Source: Mycobacterium kyorinense
Lineage (GTDB): Bacteria > Actinomycetota > Actinomycetes > Mycobacteriales > Mycobacteriaceae
Length of the DNA stretch: 64,000 nucleotides
Assembly: GCF_002101735.1 (NCBI RefSeq)
Contig: NZ_LQPE01000140.1
Location: forward strand, 1 to 64,000
Direction of reading: 5' to 3'
The first letter of the stretch is position 1. The number at the start of each line of letters is the position of its first letter. Position numbers and translations under genes: made by a program. Positions 33,927 through 43,184 of the stretch are shown piece by piece. The notes beneath the pieces were generated by a model that did no database searches, had not been told where the DNA came from, and saw nothing but the letters and a program-made list of their open reading frames with translations.

Positions 33927-34954
33927 CGGCGCCGCTCGCCGGCATCCGGATCCTCGAGGTCGGCACCATGCTGGCCGGGCCGTACGCCACCATGCTGTTG
34001 GCCGACCTCGGCGCGCAGGTCACCAAGATCGAACCGCCCGGCGGGGAGATTTCCCGCAAGGTCAGCGACAGCTATTTCGCCAGCCTCAACCGCAACAAGG
34101 ACAGCATCCGGCTTGACCTCAACTCGCAAGCGGGCCAAGACAGGCTGGGTCAGCTCGTCGCGGAATCCCATGCGCTGCTGGTCAATCTGAAACCGTCGGC
34201 GATCCGCCGGCTCGGGCTGACCTACGAGGCGCTGCGCCGGCACAACGAGCGGATCGTCTGTGTCGCGATCACCGGGTTCGGGTTGAACGGCGGCGACGAC
34301 CCGGCGTTCGACTACGTCGTGCAGGCGGCCACCGGGGTGGCCGCGCTGACCGGTGATCCCGACGGCCCGCCGACCCTGCCGGGCTACTCCTCGGCGGACA
34401 ACTCCACCGGCCTCGCGGCGGCGCTCGGGCTGCTGGCGCAGATCGTCTCAGGCCGCGGCGGCCAAGTCGATGTCTGCCTGCGCGACGTGATGCTGTCCCA
34501 GCTCAACTACCACGCATCGGCATATCTCAACGACGGCGTCGAGCCACAGCGCCGAGCCTTCGGCGCACACTCGTATTACGTTCCCGCACAGATGTTCTCG
34601 ACCGCCGACGGCTACCTGGCGCTGTTCATCACCCACGACGGGTTCTGGAAATCCTTCGCCGGTGAGGCCGGTATCGCGGGCTTCGAGACGATGGCCGAGC
34701 GGGTGGCGCGCGCCGACGAGGTGCGCGCGGTGGTCGCGGCGGCGTTGTCCACCGACACCGCCGTGAGTTGGGAAGCCCGGCTGCGGCCGCTCGGGATACC
34801 CGCGGCTGCGGTGCGCACGCTGCCCGAGGCGTTGAAAGCTACCCCGGAAATCGTCGTCAGCGCAGGGGATTTCCGACTCGTGGGCAACCCGATCCGTGTC
34901 ACCGGATACCAGCCGGACTACCGGCCACCACCAAAGTTGGGCGAGCAGACGTAA
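33923..34954 (+). CDS. CaiB/BaiF family CoA transferase
   Basis: 343-aa type III CoA transferase. Family landmarks: GIRILEVGTMLAGPYATMLLADLGAQVTKIEPPGG, then LNRNKDSIRLDLN and LLVNLKPSAIRRLGLTYEAL with a catalytic Asp in the DYVVQAATGVAALTGDPDGP region. At ~343 aa it is shorter than the usual ~400. These enzymes move CoA between acids and acyl-CoA without ATP, here perhaps activating the acid that the mutase will use. Last gene of the operon 30982-34954; convergent with the LysR gene, leaving 6 bases between stops. Confidence 0.9.
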   Translation: MTAPLAGIRILEVGTMLAGPYATMLLADLGAQVTKIEPPGGEISRKVSDSYFASLNRNKDSIRLDLNSQAGQDRLGQLVAESHALLVNLKPSAIRRLGLTYEALRRHNERIVCVAITGFGLNGGDDPAFDYVVQAATGVAALTGDPDGPPTLPGYSSADNSTGLAAALGLLAQIVSGRGGQVDVCLRDVMLSQLNYHASAYLNDGVEPQRRAFGAHSYYVPAQMFSTADGYLALFITHDGFWKSFAGEAGIAGFETMAERVARADEVRAVVAAALSTDTAVSWEARLRPLGIPAAAVRTLPEALKATPEIVVSAGDFRLVGNPIRVTGYQPDYRPPPKLGEQT

Positions 34955-34960
34955 CAGCTT

Positions 34961-35860
34961 TTACGTCTGCTCGGCGGGACTGGTGAGGTGTGCTTCCGCG
35001 AGTCTGCGGAAAGCGGCCACCAAACGGCTGCGGTCGTCGGCGCGACTAGCCAACACGACGTGGCTAGGCTCGATGCCCTCGATGGGAATCGTGGTGAGAT
35101 CGGGCCGCAACGCGTTTGCGCGCACACCTGCCGAAATGACCACCGCTTCTCCAGCGGCAACCACTTCAAACTTGTCTTCGAGCGCCTCGATGAACGGACC
35201 GTCGGGTGCGCGCCGCCCGTCAGGACGCGGATCGACGCGCCAGAAGGCACTCCACGCCGGGTCGGAATCACGCATCCGCGGCATCGGCTCGTCGGCGATG
35301 TCGTCAAGCGTGATCGATTCCTTGCCCGCCAGGCGATGGTCCAGCGGCACCACCAACACCCGCGGCTCGTCGTAGAGGATCGTCACGTGCAGCTGGTCGG
35401 TCGGAAACGGTAGCCGGGCCACTACGGCATCCACCCGGTGATCGAGCAGCGCCTCGCGGGCGCCGGTCCATTCCAGGTGCACAGCCTGTACTTCGGCATC
35501 GGGGTGTTGGCGGCGCAATTCGCGGACCGCGGGCGTGACGATCAGCCCCGACGTGTAGCCGATGGTGATACGGCTGGGCTGGGCGGCGGCGCGAGCCTGT
35601 GCCGCCGCGCGTGCGGCTGAGCGCAGCAGCGACTTCGCCGGCGGCAGGAATGCCTCACCGGCCTCAGTGAGTTGAGTGCCTTGCGGAGTGCGGTCCAGCA
35701 GCCGGGCGCCGACCTGCTGTTCTAGCCGGCGGATCTGGCGACTGAGCGACGGCTGCGCCACGCGCAAAGCCGTAGCGGCACGTCCGAAGTGCCGCTGGTC
35801 GGCCACCTCGACGAAATACCGCACCAGCCGCAGATCAAGGTCGGCGAACGACTCCGGCAT
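34961..35860 (-). CDS. LysR-family transcriptional regulator
   Basis: 299-aa LysR regulator. The winged helix occupies residues 5-64 (LRLVRYFVEVADQRHFGRAATALRVAQPSLSRQIRRLEQ). The rest is the periplasmic-binding-like effector domain (about 90-295). LysR proteins usually activate a divergent neighbour upon binding a pathway intermediate. Upstream lies the SDR gene at 36026 on the opposite strand, with 165 bases between, a likely target. Convergent with the mutase operon. Confidence 0.9.
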   Translation of the reverse strand: MPESFADLDLRLVRYFVEVADQRHFGRAATALRVAQPSLSRQIRRLEQQVGARLLDRTPQGTQLTEAGEAFLPPAKSLLRSAARAAAQARAAAQPSRITIGYTSGLIVTPAVRELRRQHPDAEVQAVHLEWTGAREALLDHRVDAVVARLPFPTDQLHVTILYDEPRVLVVPLDHRLAGKESITLDDIADEPMPRMRDSDPAWSAFWRVDPRPDGRRAPDGPFIEALEDKFEVVAAGEAVVISAGVRANALRPDLTTIPIEGIEPSHVVLASRADDRSRLVAAFRRLAEAHLTSPAEQT

Positions 35861-36025
35861 ACCCGCATGGTAATCACTGCCAGGCCCGCCTGGCGCCGTT
35901 ACAGCCCTGTTTAGCAGCGGTGATGCCTAATTGGTATTGACCAATTCGAAACGGGACTTGGACGAAGCGGACTGTCGGGCCGCATCGTGGTTTACAGCAT
36001 CACCGCGATATCAAGGGAGCACACC

Positions 36026-36910
36026 ATGCGGGTATTTGTCACCGGCGCAACAGGATTCATCGGGTCAGCAGTTGTCCGCGACCTCATCGACGCCGGCCAC
36101 GAGGTGGTCGGGTTGACCCGCTCGGACGCGGGCGCTGCGGCGCTGACGGCCGCCGGCGCCGAGGCGCATCACGGCACGCTGGAAGACCTGGACAGCTTGC
36201 GCGCCGGTGCCGCGGCAACCGACGGCGTCATCCATACCGCCTTCATCCATGACTTCTCCGACTACGCAGCTGCCGCCGAGACGGATCGGCGCGCGATCGA
36301 GGCCATCGGCGAAGTACTCGCGGGATCCGAACGGCCGCTCGTCGTCGCATCTGGGATGGCAGTTCCCACACCCGGCCGGCTCGCGACCGAAGAAGACGGG
36401 GTTGACCCAAACTCCCCTCGCGCATCGGAACAAACCGCGCTGCCGTTGGCCTCGCGCGGGGTGCGCGCGTCTGTGCTGCGGCTGCCGCCGTCGGTGCACG
36501 GCAAAGGTGATCATGGTTTCGTCCCACACCTCATCAGTACCGCTCGGGCCAAAGGTTTTTCGGCCTACCCCGGCGACGGGTCCAATCGCTGGCCAGCAGT
36601 GCACCGGCTCGACGCAGCGCGGCTGTTTCGGCTGGCGTTAGAAAACGCACCCGCTGGCGCGCGACTGCACGCGGTCGGCGACGAAGGGATACCCGTCCGC
36701 GACATCGCCGAGGTGATCGGTCGGCACCTTGGGCTCCCCGTGAATTCCATTGCCGTCGAACAGGCCTTCGATCATTTCGGCTTCATTGGCGGCATCCTCG
36801 CGATGGACATCGCCGCGTCGAGCACCCTGACCCAACGTCAGCTGGACTGGCACCCCGCGCAGACCGGTCTCATCGCGGATCTCGAAGAGGGTCATTACTT
36901 CAAGGACTGA
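36026..36910 (+). CDS. NAD(P)-dependent epimerase/dehydratase-like extended SDR
   Basis: 294-aa extended short-chain dehydrogenase. The Rossmann motif is TGATGFIGSAVVRDL (about 6-20), followed by VVGLTRSD and DGVIHTAFIHDF. The usual YxxxK catalytic pair is not clear, as in atypical NmrA/epimerase-like relatives, so it may be an oxidoreductase of unknown substrate. The ATG at 36026 follows a GGGAGC ribosome-binding site; the in-frame open stretch before it lacks similarity. Followed 15 bases later by an LLM-type gene on the same strand. Confidence 0.83.
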   Translation: MRVFVTGATGFIGSAVVRDLIDAGHEVVGLTRSDAGAAALTAAGAEAHHGTLEDLDSLRAGAAATDGVIHTAFIHDFSDYAAAAETDRRAIEAIGEVLAGSERPLVVASGMAVPTPGRLATEEDGVDPNSPRASEQTALPLASRGVRASVLRLPPSVHGKGDHGFVPHLISTARAKGFSAYPGDGSNRWPAVHRLDAARLFRLALENAPAGARLHAVGDEGIPVRDIAEVIGRHLGLPVNSIAVEQAFDHFGFIGGILAMDIAASSTLTQRQLDWHPAQTGLIADLEEGHYFKD

Positions 36911-36925
36911 CAGAGGGATATCTGC

Positions 36926-37714
36926 ATGCGCACAACGCATATCGTCGATGCCGCCCGCCGGTCGTTGGGCCCCGTCGGCGCCTGCCTGCCGGTGTCATTC
37001 ACGAAGACACCGGCCGCCGACCTGCAGCGCAACGCCGTCAGACGTTTGGAAGGAGCTGGCTACCAAGCTATCTGGACCAATGAGGTCATCGGCAAGGACG
37101 CCATGGTCCAGCTAGCGGTGTTGCTCGCCGCAACCGAGCGGATGGCGTTCGGAACAAGCATCGCCAACATCTGGGTACGTCAGCCACAGACCTTGCATGC
37201 TGCGGCAGCGCAACTGGCCCAAGCATTTCCGGGCCGATTTGTCCTCGGCCTCGGGGTCGGCTACCCGCAGCAGGCAGCCGCTGTGGGTCGCGAATTCGGC
37301 ACCCCGCGCGCAACGATGCGCGACTATCTCGAAAAGATGAGCGAGCCGACCTCGCCGCCAGCACCCGACGTGACCTTTCCGCGAATCATCGCTGCCATTG
37401 GTCCGAAGATGCTCGCTCTGGCCGGTGAAATCGCGGATGGTGCGCTACCATTCGTGCAATCCGTGGAGTCCACTGCGCAGGCGAGGCGAACATTGGGCCC
37501 GGACAAATTGCTCGTCGTCGGAGTCGCCATCGAAGCAAACCCCGTCGTTTCGGTGGTGGTGGACAACGTCAACCAACATCTCGCAGCTGGGGCAGACCAT
37601 GTGACGCTTTTCCTGCCGATCGAAACTGACTTCGCTGCCGGCATCGACCAACTCGAACAACTTGCCCCTGCGCGGGTGGGATATGCAAACTCGTCCTATT
37701 CGACGCTGGGTTAG
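36926..37714 (+). CDS. LLM-class F420-dependent oxidoreductase (TIGR03620 type)
   Basis: 262-aa luciferase-like enzyme of a mycobacterial F420 subfamily. Markers: AVRRLEGAGYQAIWTNEVIGKDAMVQLAVLLAATERMAFGTSIANIWVR and FVLGLGVGYPQQAAAVGREFGTP. Shorter than most LLM enzymes (usually 280-330). It lies with the SDR gene in a two-gene unit and is convergent with the YjbR gene, overlapping by 4 bases. Substrate unknown. Confidence 0.82.
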   Translation: MRTTHIVDAARRSLGPVGACLPVSFTKTPAADLQRNAVRRLEGAGYQAIWTNEVIGKDAMVQLAVLLAATERMAFGTSIANIWVRQPQTLHAAAAQLAQAFPGRFVLGLGVGYPQQAAAVGREFGTPRATMRDYLEKMSEPTSPPAPDVTFPRIIAAIGPKMLALAGEIADGALPFVQSVESTAQARRTLGPDKLLVVGVAIEANPVVSVVVDNVNQHLAAGADHVTLFLPIETDFAAGIDQLEQLAPARVGYANSSYSTLG

Positions 37715-38070
37715 CCGTCATCAACGAGGCGCTCGCGTCGAGCTCGCGGTAATTGGCTCACCACCAGTTCATAGGAGTGGTCGATCATTTCTTCAAGCTC
37801 ATCGTCGGGTATCGAGCCGTCCAATTCGACGGTGTTCCAGTGACGTTTGTTCTGGTGGTAGCCGGGGCGGACTGCCCGATGCCTGGCGCGCAGATTCACT
37901 GCAATGTCGGGGTCGCACTTGAGGTTCACGGTTCCCGGATCCCCGTCGAGGGAGACCAACGCGAACATCCGGCCGCCGACCTTGAACACGGCAACGCCAT
38001 CTCCGAACGGATAGCCCTCCACCGCCGCGGGAAGGCTTCCGCACAACTCGAGAACCCGCGTTCGGTTCAA
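37711..38070 (-). CDS. MmcQ/YjbR family DNA-binding-like protein
   Basis: 119-aa MmcQ/YjbR-family protein with landmarks CGSLPAAVEGYPFGDGVAVFKVGGRMFALVSLD and VNLKCDP, then RPGYHQNKRHWNTVEL and DHSYELVVSQLPRA. The fold is double-stranded beta with a helix; the cellular role of this family is unclear. Its start overlaps the stop of the upstream F420-binding protein (ATGA), so they are cotranscribed. Confidence 0.85.
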   Translation of the reverse strand: MNRTRVLELCGSLPAAVEGYPFGDGVAVFKVGGRMFALVSLDGDPGTVNLKCDPDIAVNLRARHRAVRPGYHQNKRHWNTVELDGSIPDDELEEMIDHSYELVVSQLPRARRERLVDDG

Positions 38071-38516
38071 CTGGCTGGGTTCGCGTAAACCCGGGTGGGC
38101 GGGATGAGGACCGCGGTTCGCCGCTGCTCGCGCATCACCCGATCGTATTCGGCCCAGTCGTCGTGGGTTCCGCCTGCAGCGGTGAAGATTTCGCGGAGCA
38201 GCAGTCGCAGCCGTTCATCGTCCACGTCCGGGTGCGGATCGTCGGGTCCGATGAGCTGCGCAGAACCTTCGGCGGCAGCCCATTGCCAGCCGGCTTTCGC
38301 GACGATCGTGGCCCGCGGATCAGCGCGGAGATTGCTCAGCTTGTGAGAGCCGCCGACGGCCACCAGCCCCACGACCGGCACATCGGCCAGGGGGTGCTGC
38401 AAAACACCGGCATTGACCACCGAGGATTGGATGCTGCCGTTCCTGCGCAAGGTGTTGAACACGACAAGCCCATGATCTTGTGACAGCAGGTGAGCGAGGA
38501 CGGAAAGGTCGGTCAT
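38067..38516 (-). CDS. F420/FMN-binding PPOX-class (PNPOx-like) protein
   Basis: 149-aa split-barrel protein of the PPOX/F420 family (TIGR03618-like, as Rv1155 relatives): LSQDHGLVVFNTLRRNGSIQSSVVNAGVL, then GGSHKLSNLRADPRATIVAKAG. These proteins bind F420 or FMN and in some cases reduce quinones or biliverdin. Here it is cotranscribed with the YjbR-family gene. A 61-base gap separates it from the reductase gene upstream. Confidence 0.85.
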   Translation of the reverse strand: MTDLSVLAHLLSQDHGLVVFNTLRRNGSIQSSVVNAGVLQHPLADVPVVGLVAVGGSHKLSNLRADPRATIVAKAGWQWAAAEGSAQLIGPDDPHPDVDDERLRLLLREIFTAAGGTHDDWAEYDRVMREQRRTAVLIPPTRVYANPAS

Positions 38517-38577
38517 GGGTGTTTCAGCCGCGGGAGGCGTCCATCCATTCCCGATACGCGGACGGCATTGCAGTGCG

Positions 38578-39579
38578 CTACTCGTAGTGCACGGTCACCG
38601 TCGCGGTGTCGGGTACGGCCTGACACGTCAACACATAGCCGTCGGCGACCTCGTCGTCTTCAAGCGCATCGTTGACGCGCATCGTCGCGCTGCCCTCGCT
38701 GAGCCTGGCCATGCATGTGCCGCAGTTACCGGCCTCGCAGGAAAACGGCGGCGCCAGCCCCGCCCGTCGCGCGCTTTCCAGCAGCGTCTCACCGGCAACG
38801 CGCGGCACCGAAACCTTCTTGCGCTCAAGGTAAATCGTCACCGTACCGCCTGCCTCGGCGCTGTCGGCAGGGGTGGGCGGCTTGGTCGGCGGCGTCGCGT
38901 CGAAGTCTTCGACGAACACCCTGCCCGGGCCCGGCAGTGCGGAGCGCACCACGGTCATGAAGCCCTCCGGCCCGCACACGTAGTTGTCGGCGTCGGCGTC
39001 AGCGCCGACGAAGTCGCGCACCGCGGCGGCGTCAACCAGGCCGTGCTCGTCGTCGAGATGACGAACCACTGACAACCGGCCCGGGTGGCGCTCGGCAAGC
39101 TCGTCCATCACCGCGTCGAAGATCACCGACGCCCGATCACGGTCGGCGCACAGCACCCGCACCGAGCGGTCCGTCGTCGCCAGTGCGCTTTTGGCCAGCG
39201 ACAGAATCGGGGTGATCCCGCTGCCACCAGCGAAGGCCAGCAGCGGCGCCGCGGTCGGGGTGAGGCAGAACGTGCCGGCCGCGCGCGTCATCGTCAGCTC
39301 GTCGCCTTCGGAGACGTTGTCGATCAGCCAGTTGGACACCCTGCCGCCGGGTACCCGCTTGACCGTGGTCATCAGCTCGGCGTCGGTCTCCGGCGCGCTC
39401 GACATCGAATACGACCGGTACAGCTGCTCGCCGTCGACGGTCACCCGAAACGTACAGAACTGGCCGGCGCGGTAGGAAAACGGCTGGTCATGCGGGGCAA
39501 GTACGAAGGTCCGCGCGTCGGCGGTCTCCTTGACGATCCGGGTGACGGTCGCCTGGTGAAACGCGTGCAACTCCGCCAT
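38578..39579 (-). CDS. Oxygenase reductase, KshB-like (FAD/NAD/2Fe-2S)
   Basis: 333-aa class IA-type oxygenase reductase. An N-terminal FAD domain (about 15-105: YRAGQFCTFRV, RSYSMSS), a NAD domain (about 105-225: FAGGSGITPILSLAKSAL and VCGPEGFM), and a C-terminal plant-type ferredoxin (about 245-333: CEAGNCGTCMARL and a final Cys in YVLTCQA). Domain order matches KshB, reductase of 3-ketosteroid 9alpha-hydroxylase, and related Rieske oxygenase reductases. No oxygenase subunit is adjacent, so the partner must be elsewhere. Divergent from the acyl-CoA ligase across a palindrome-bearing gap. Confidence 0.9.
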   Translation of the reverse strand: MAELHAFHQATVTRIVKETADARTFVLAPHDQPFSYRAGQFCTFRVTVDGEQLYRSYSMSSAPETDAELMTTVKRVPGGRVSNWLIDNVSEGDELTMTRAAGTFCLTPTAAPLLAFAGGSGITPILSLAKSALATTDRSVRVLCADRDRASVIFDAVMDELAERHPGRLSVVRHLDDEHGLVDAAAVRDFVGADADADNYVCGPEGFMTVVRSALPGPGRVFVEDFDATPPTKPPTPADSAEAGGTVTIYLERKKVSVPRVAGETLLESARRAGLAPPFSCEAGNCGTCMARLSEGSATMRVNDALEDDEVADGYVLTCQAVPDTATVTVHYE

Positions 39580-39614
39580 TGCCGCCCCCTTCCATACTTG
39601 CGTTCTTCAGTATA

Positions 39615-39629
39615 GAGAATACTATTCTC
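39615..39629. promoter_or_regulatory. Palindromic operator GAGAAT-ACT-ATTCTC
   Basis: A perfect dyad with 6-base arms (GAGAAT, ATTCTC) and a 3-base centre in the 72-base gap between the divergent reductase and ligase genes. An overlapping AGTAT/ATACT dyad spans 39609-39623. A near-identical site occurs at 44831-44845. TetR-type regulator binding is the most likely reading. Confidence 0.65.
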
Positions 39630-39651
39630 CCAAAGCGATAGGATCTTCTCA

Positions 39652-41070
39652 ATGCTTTCACAGCCTTCACACGATGCCACCGCGCTCGCGTTCGAGGAGC
39701 GGCAGTACGGCCTGCCGCAACTCGACGCGCTGGCCGACGGCCTGGCGTCCACCCTGCGCAGAAGGGGGATGAGGGCGGGCGAACGGGTGGCGCTGATGGC
39801 ATCCAACCGGCCCGAGTTCGTTGTCGCGCTGCACGCCGTCTGGCGGCTGGCCGCAGCCGTGGTGCTGATCAGTCCCGCCTGGAAACGCGCCGAGGTCGAG
39901 CACGCGTTGGGCTTGACCAGCCCCGCCCATGCGGTCGGAGACCACCCGGTGCTCTCGAACCTGATGCCGATGCTGCATCTCGACGAGCCGATCACGCCCG
40001 GGCAGCCGGATTCCGGGCCGCCGCCGCGGGACGCCGACGCGCTGCTGGTGTTCAGCTCGGGCACCACCGGCCTGCCGAAAGCCGTCCGGCACACCCACGC
40101 GTCGCTGTGCGCCGCCGTCCGGCATTGGCGCGATGCGCTGCAGTTGACGTCGCGTGACCGAATCCAAATCGCCACGCCCCCCTCGCATATCCTCGGATTG
40201 CTGAACATCCTCACCGCGCTCGAGACCGGCATGTGGATGCGGCTGCACCGCCGGTTCGACGTCGACACCATGCTGCGGCACATCGAGTCCGACCGCATCA
40301 CCGTCGAGATGGCCGTTGCCCCAATCGCTTTGGCGCTCGCCTCGCATCCGCAGCTGGAGTCCTATGACACCTCGTCGCTGCGGTTCATCATGTGGGGCGC
40401 GACCCCGGTCAGCCGAAGCGTCGCCGAAACCGTGACCCAGCGGACCGGCGTCGGGTGGGTGCCCGCCTACGGCACCACCGAGTTGCCCGTCATTGCCTGC
40501 AATCCGCTCGACGGCGCGCGGCTCGATTCGGTCGGACGGCCGGTGCCCGGGGTCGAGGTGCGGGTGGTGTCGCTGCAGACCGGCGAGCCGGTCGGCGCGG
40601 GCGAGGTCGGCGAGATCCAGGCCCGCTCGCAGTCGCTGATGGCCGGCTACCTGCCGGGCACGGCGACACGAGATACGTTGTGCGACGGCTGGTATCGCAC
40701 CGGCGATGTCGGCTGTCTCGACAGCGGCGGCTGGTTGCGGATCACCGACCGGTCCAAGGAAATGATCAAGGTGCGCGGCTTTCAGGTCGCGCCCGCCGAG
40801 ATCGAAGCGGTACTGCACGGGCACCCGGCGGTCAAGGACTGCGCCGTGTTCGGTGTTCCGGACGGACGGGACGGGGAGGCGATCGTCGCTGCGGTGTCGA
40901 CGCACACCCCGGTGAAGGCCACCGAACTCGCCGCTCGCGTCCGGGAGCAGCTGGCGTCGTACAAACGGCTGAGCCGCGTGGTGTTCGTGTCCGAGATTCC
41001 TCGGCTGGCTTCGGGCAAGGTGCTGCGCCGAGTGCTGAAGGAGAAGTATGGATGTACGTCTGACCGCTGA
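39652..41070 (+). CDS. Acyl-CoA synthetase / AMP-dependent ligase
   Basis: 472-aa adenylate-forming enzyme (ANL superfamily). P-loop-like motif LVFSSGTTGLPKAVRH (about 133-148), TPVSRSVAETV then YGTTELPVI (A5), WYRTGDVG (A7), RITDRSKEMIKVRGFQ (A8) and the C-terminal catalytic lysine in SGKVLRRVLK (A10). About 60-80 residues shorter at the N-terminus than most FadD enzymes, starting directly with LPQLDALADGL. It would activate an acid to its CoA ester before beta-oxidation. It begins 23 bases downstream of the palindromic site and overlaps the acyl-CoA dehydrogenase gene by 23 bases. Confidence 0.9.
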   Translation: MLSQPSHDATALAFEERQYGLPQLDALADGLASTLRRRGMRAGERVALMASNRPEFVVALHAVWRLAAAVVLISPAWKRAEVEHALGLTSPAHAVGDHPVLSNLMPMLHLDEPITPGQPDSGPPPRDADALLVFSSGTTGLPKAVRHTHASLCAAVRHWRDALQLTSRDRIQIATPPSHILGLLNILTALETGMWMRLHRRFDVDTMLRHIESDRITVEMAVAPIALALASHPQLESYDTSSLRFIMWGATPVSRSVAETVTQRTGVGWVPAYGTTELPVIACNPLDGARLDSVGRPVPGVEVRVVSLQTGEPVGAGEVGEIQARSQSLMAGYLPGTATRDTLCDGWYRTGDVGCLDSGGWLRITDRSKEMIKVRGFQVAPAEIEAVLHGHPAVKDCAVFGVPDGRDGEAIVAAVSTHTPVKATELAARVREQLASYKRLSRVVFVSEIPRLASGKVLRRVLKEKYGCTSDR

Positions 41071-41947
41071 ACAACAGCAACTGCGCGACGCCGCCACCAA
41101 ACTGGCCGACGATCTGGGACCCGGGTCGGTTCAGGCGCTCGAGGACAGCGAGCGAATTATGCGGCTGGACAAGCAGATTGCTGCGACGGGCTGGCGGTCG
41201 CTGCGCTCCGACGGCGCCTCGGGTGTCGAGGTGGCGATCGTCGCCGAGGAATTCGGCCGCGGGTTGGTGGACGCGCCGTTCCTCGGGCCGGTCCTGGCCG
41301 ACGAGCTGGCCCGGCACGTCGGGGGCGACACGGCGACGATCGCCTACGGCGATCATGCGGTCGACGCGAGGGGATACCGACGCGCATTGGTGCTGCGGGA
41401 TACGACGGTGTCTGCCGTCGACATCGGCGACGTCCGGACCGGTGCGGATTTGACCAGAGTCAACGCCGATCTGCACGGCGCCGCGGTTCCCGTCGGCGAA
41501 GTCTCTGCCGACGTTGCCGGACGGTGGCTGGCCCTCGCGTTGGCCGCCACTTCCGCGGACCTGGTCGGCGCCGCCCGGGGGGCGCACGCTTTGGCCTGTG
41601 ATTACGCGAAAATCCGTGAGCAGTACGGCAAACCGATCGGCTCGTATCAAGCGGTCGCACACCTGCTGGCCGAAAGCCTCGCCCTGATCGAAGGCTCGGT
41701 GAGCGTGTTGCGGCATGCCGCCTGGGCGGTCGACGAACTCGCCCCGGGCGACGCGATCCGAGCCGCGCGCATCGCCAAGATCTACTGTGCGCGCGCAGCA
41801 CAAACCGTCTGCGAGACCGCCATCCAGGTACACGGCGGCATCGGCAACACCTGGGAATGCCTGGCGCATGTCTTTCTGCGGCGGGCACTGACATCCACCG
41901 AACTGTGGCCCGTGAAGCTGGAGGAGATCGACATTGGACTTTCGTGA
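41048..41947 (+). CDS. Acyl-CoA dehydrogenase, small-type subunit (FadE)
   Basis: 299-aa acyl-CoA dehydrogenase family member that is shorter than the usual ~380 and has a degenerate N-terminal and middle part. The C-terminal helical domain is well kept (YAKIREQYGKPIGSYQAVAHLLA, then VHGGIGNTWECLAHVFLRR). It is paired with a second dehydrogenase starting inside it. In steroid catabolism ChsE1-ChsE2-type alpha2beta2 enzymes have just such a divergent partner that supplies only part of the active site. No clear catalytic Glu can be assigned by eye. The pair likely forms a heterotetramer. Confidence 0.85.
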   Translation: MDVRLTAEQQQLRDAATKLADDLGPGSVQALEDSERIMRLDKQIAATGWRSLRSDGASGVEVAIVAEEFGRGLVDAPFLGPVLADELARHVGGDTATIAYGDHAVDARGYRRALVLRDTTVSAVDIGDVRTGADLTRVNADLHGAAVPVGEVSADVAGRWLALALAATSADLVGAARGAHALACDYAKIREQYGKPIGSYQAVAHLLAESLALIEGSVSVLRHAAWAVDELAPGDAIRAARIAKIYCARAAQTVCETAIQVHGGIGNTWECLAHVFLRRALTSTELWPVKLEEIDIGLS

Positions 41948-43016
41948 CTCGGCCGACGAAGCCGCCTTCCGCGACCGGCTTCGGTCCTGGCTTACGTTGC
42001 ACGCCAAGGGGTTTGCGAGCTCCGGCGACGAGTACTGGACCCGCCAGGGCGAATGGCATCGCGCCCTGTATCAGGGCGGTTTCTTCGGATTGTCCTGGCC
42101 GCGCGAATACGGCGGCCAGGAGCTGCCGCCGGTCTACGACGTCATCGTCGACGAAGAACTGGCCCGCGCCGGCGCCCCGCCGCGGCCCAGCCTCGGCTAT
42201 CTGGTGGTGGGGCTGGGACGGCACGGCAGCAAGGAACTGCAGCAGCGCTTCCTGCCCGGCATGATCAACGGCACCGAGCGGTGGTGCCAAGGCTTTTCCG
42301 AACCCGGAGCCGGCTCGGATCTCGCGTCGCTGACCACCACCGCCACCCGCGACGGCGACAACTACGTCGTGTACGGACACAAGATCTGGACCAGCTACTC
42401 CGACGTCGCCGACTGGTGTCTGCTGCTGGCCCGCACCGACCCGGACGCGCCCCGGCACAAGGGCCTGTCGGCGTTCGTCATCGCGATGAAACAACCTGGC
42501 GTGCAACAACGTCCGCTTCGGATGATCAACGGCGTCACCACCGAATTCGGTCAGGTGTTCTTCGACGGTGCGACCGTGCCCGTCGACCAGATGGTGGGCG
42601 CCCCCGGCGAGGGCTGGGCCATTGCCATGACGGTGGTGGGACACGAACGCGAACCGTCGACGCTGGGCTACGCGGCCCGCTACGGCAAGCTCGTGCGGGA
42701 GATGGCGGCGCGCTCCGACGGTCCGGCGTCTCCCGAATTAACCTGGGCCGCAGTGCAAACCGAGATGCTGACCCACCACGTGCGCCGGCGGCTGTCCGAA
42801 CAGCTCGACGGTGTGTCGCACGGCTCGGACGGCTCGCTGGACAAGCTGCTGATGACGTGGGTCGAGCAGTCTGTCGGCCACGCCGCGCTGGCCGTCGGCG
42901 GCACCGAGGATCCCGACCTGCTCAGCGCCTACCTGTACAGCCGGGCGCAAAGCGTGATGGGCGGGACATCGCAGATCCAGAAGAACATCATCGCCTCCCG
43001 AATCTTGGGATTGTAG
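41934..43016 (+). CDS. Acyl-CoA dehydrogenase, catalytic-type subunit (FadE)
   Basis: 360-aa acyl-CoA dehydrogenase. FAD/acyl-binding motifs: RWCQGFSEPGAGSDLASL (about 118-135), TSYSDVADWCLLLART and the C-terminal QSVMGGTSQIQKNIIASRILGL. TTG start at 41934, 14 bases inside the preceding gene, with translational coupling probable. It introduces the alpha,beta double bond in the ligase product. The stop codon TAG opens the first copy of the 57-bp tandem repeat. Confidence 0.9.
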   Translation: MDFRDSADEAAFRDRLRSWLTLHAKGFASSGDEYWTRQGEWHRALYQGGFFGLSWPREYGGQELPPVYDVIVDEELARAGAPPRPSLGYLVVGLGRHGSKELQQRFLPGMINGTERWCQGFSEPGAGSDLASLTTTATRDGDNYVVYGHKIWTSYSDVADWCLLLARTDPDAPRHKGLSAFVIAMKQPGVQQRPLRMINGVTTEFGQVFFDGATVPVDQMVGAPGEGWAIAMTVVGHEREPSTLGYAARYGKLVREMAARSDGPASPELTWAAVQTEMLTHHVRRRLSEQLDGVSHGSDGSLDKLLMTWVEQSVGHAALAVGGTEDPDLLSAYLYSRAQSVMGGTSQIQKNIIASRILGL

Positions 43017-43184
43017 GAGTGATCGCGAGCGCGCGCGAAGCGCGGGCGAAGCGGGTCACGACCATGAAAGTAGGAGTGATCGCGAGCGCGGGCGGAGCCC
43101 GGGCGAAGCGGGTCACGACCATGAAAGTAGGAGTGATCGCGAGCGCGCGCGAAGCGCGGGCGAAGCGGGTCACGACCATCGAAG
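43014..43184 (+). repeat. 57-bp tandem repeat, 3 copies (MIRU-like)
   Basis: Units at 43014-43070, 43071-43127 and 43128-43184; the middle differs from the first at about four positions, and the third near its end. Each unit begins TAGGAGTGATCGCGAGCGC and ends with GGTCACGACCATGAAAG, so the first unit's TAG is the fadE stop and each unit carries an ATG. From 43064 one frame stays open through units 2 and 3 (42 codons) to a TGA at 43190-43192, just before the echA start. This is the arrangement of mycobacterial interspersed repetitive units. Confidence 0.85.

Noticed and set aside
43014..43184. CRISPR array
   Set aside because: The 57-bp repeats are directly abutting, with no unique spacers, and lie between coding regions, so this is a VNTR/MIRU-type repeat.
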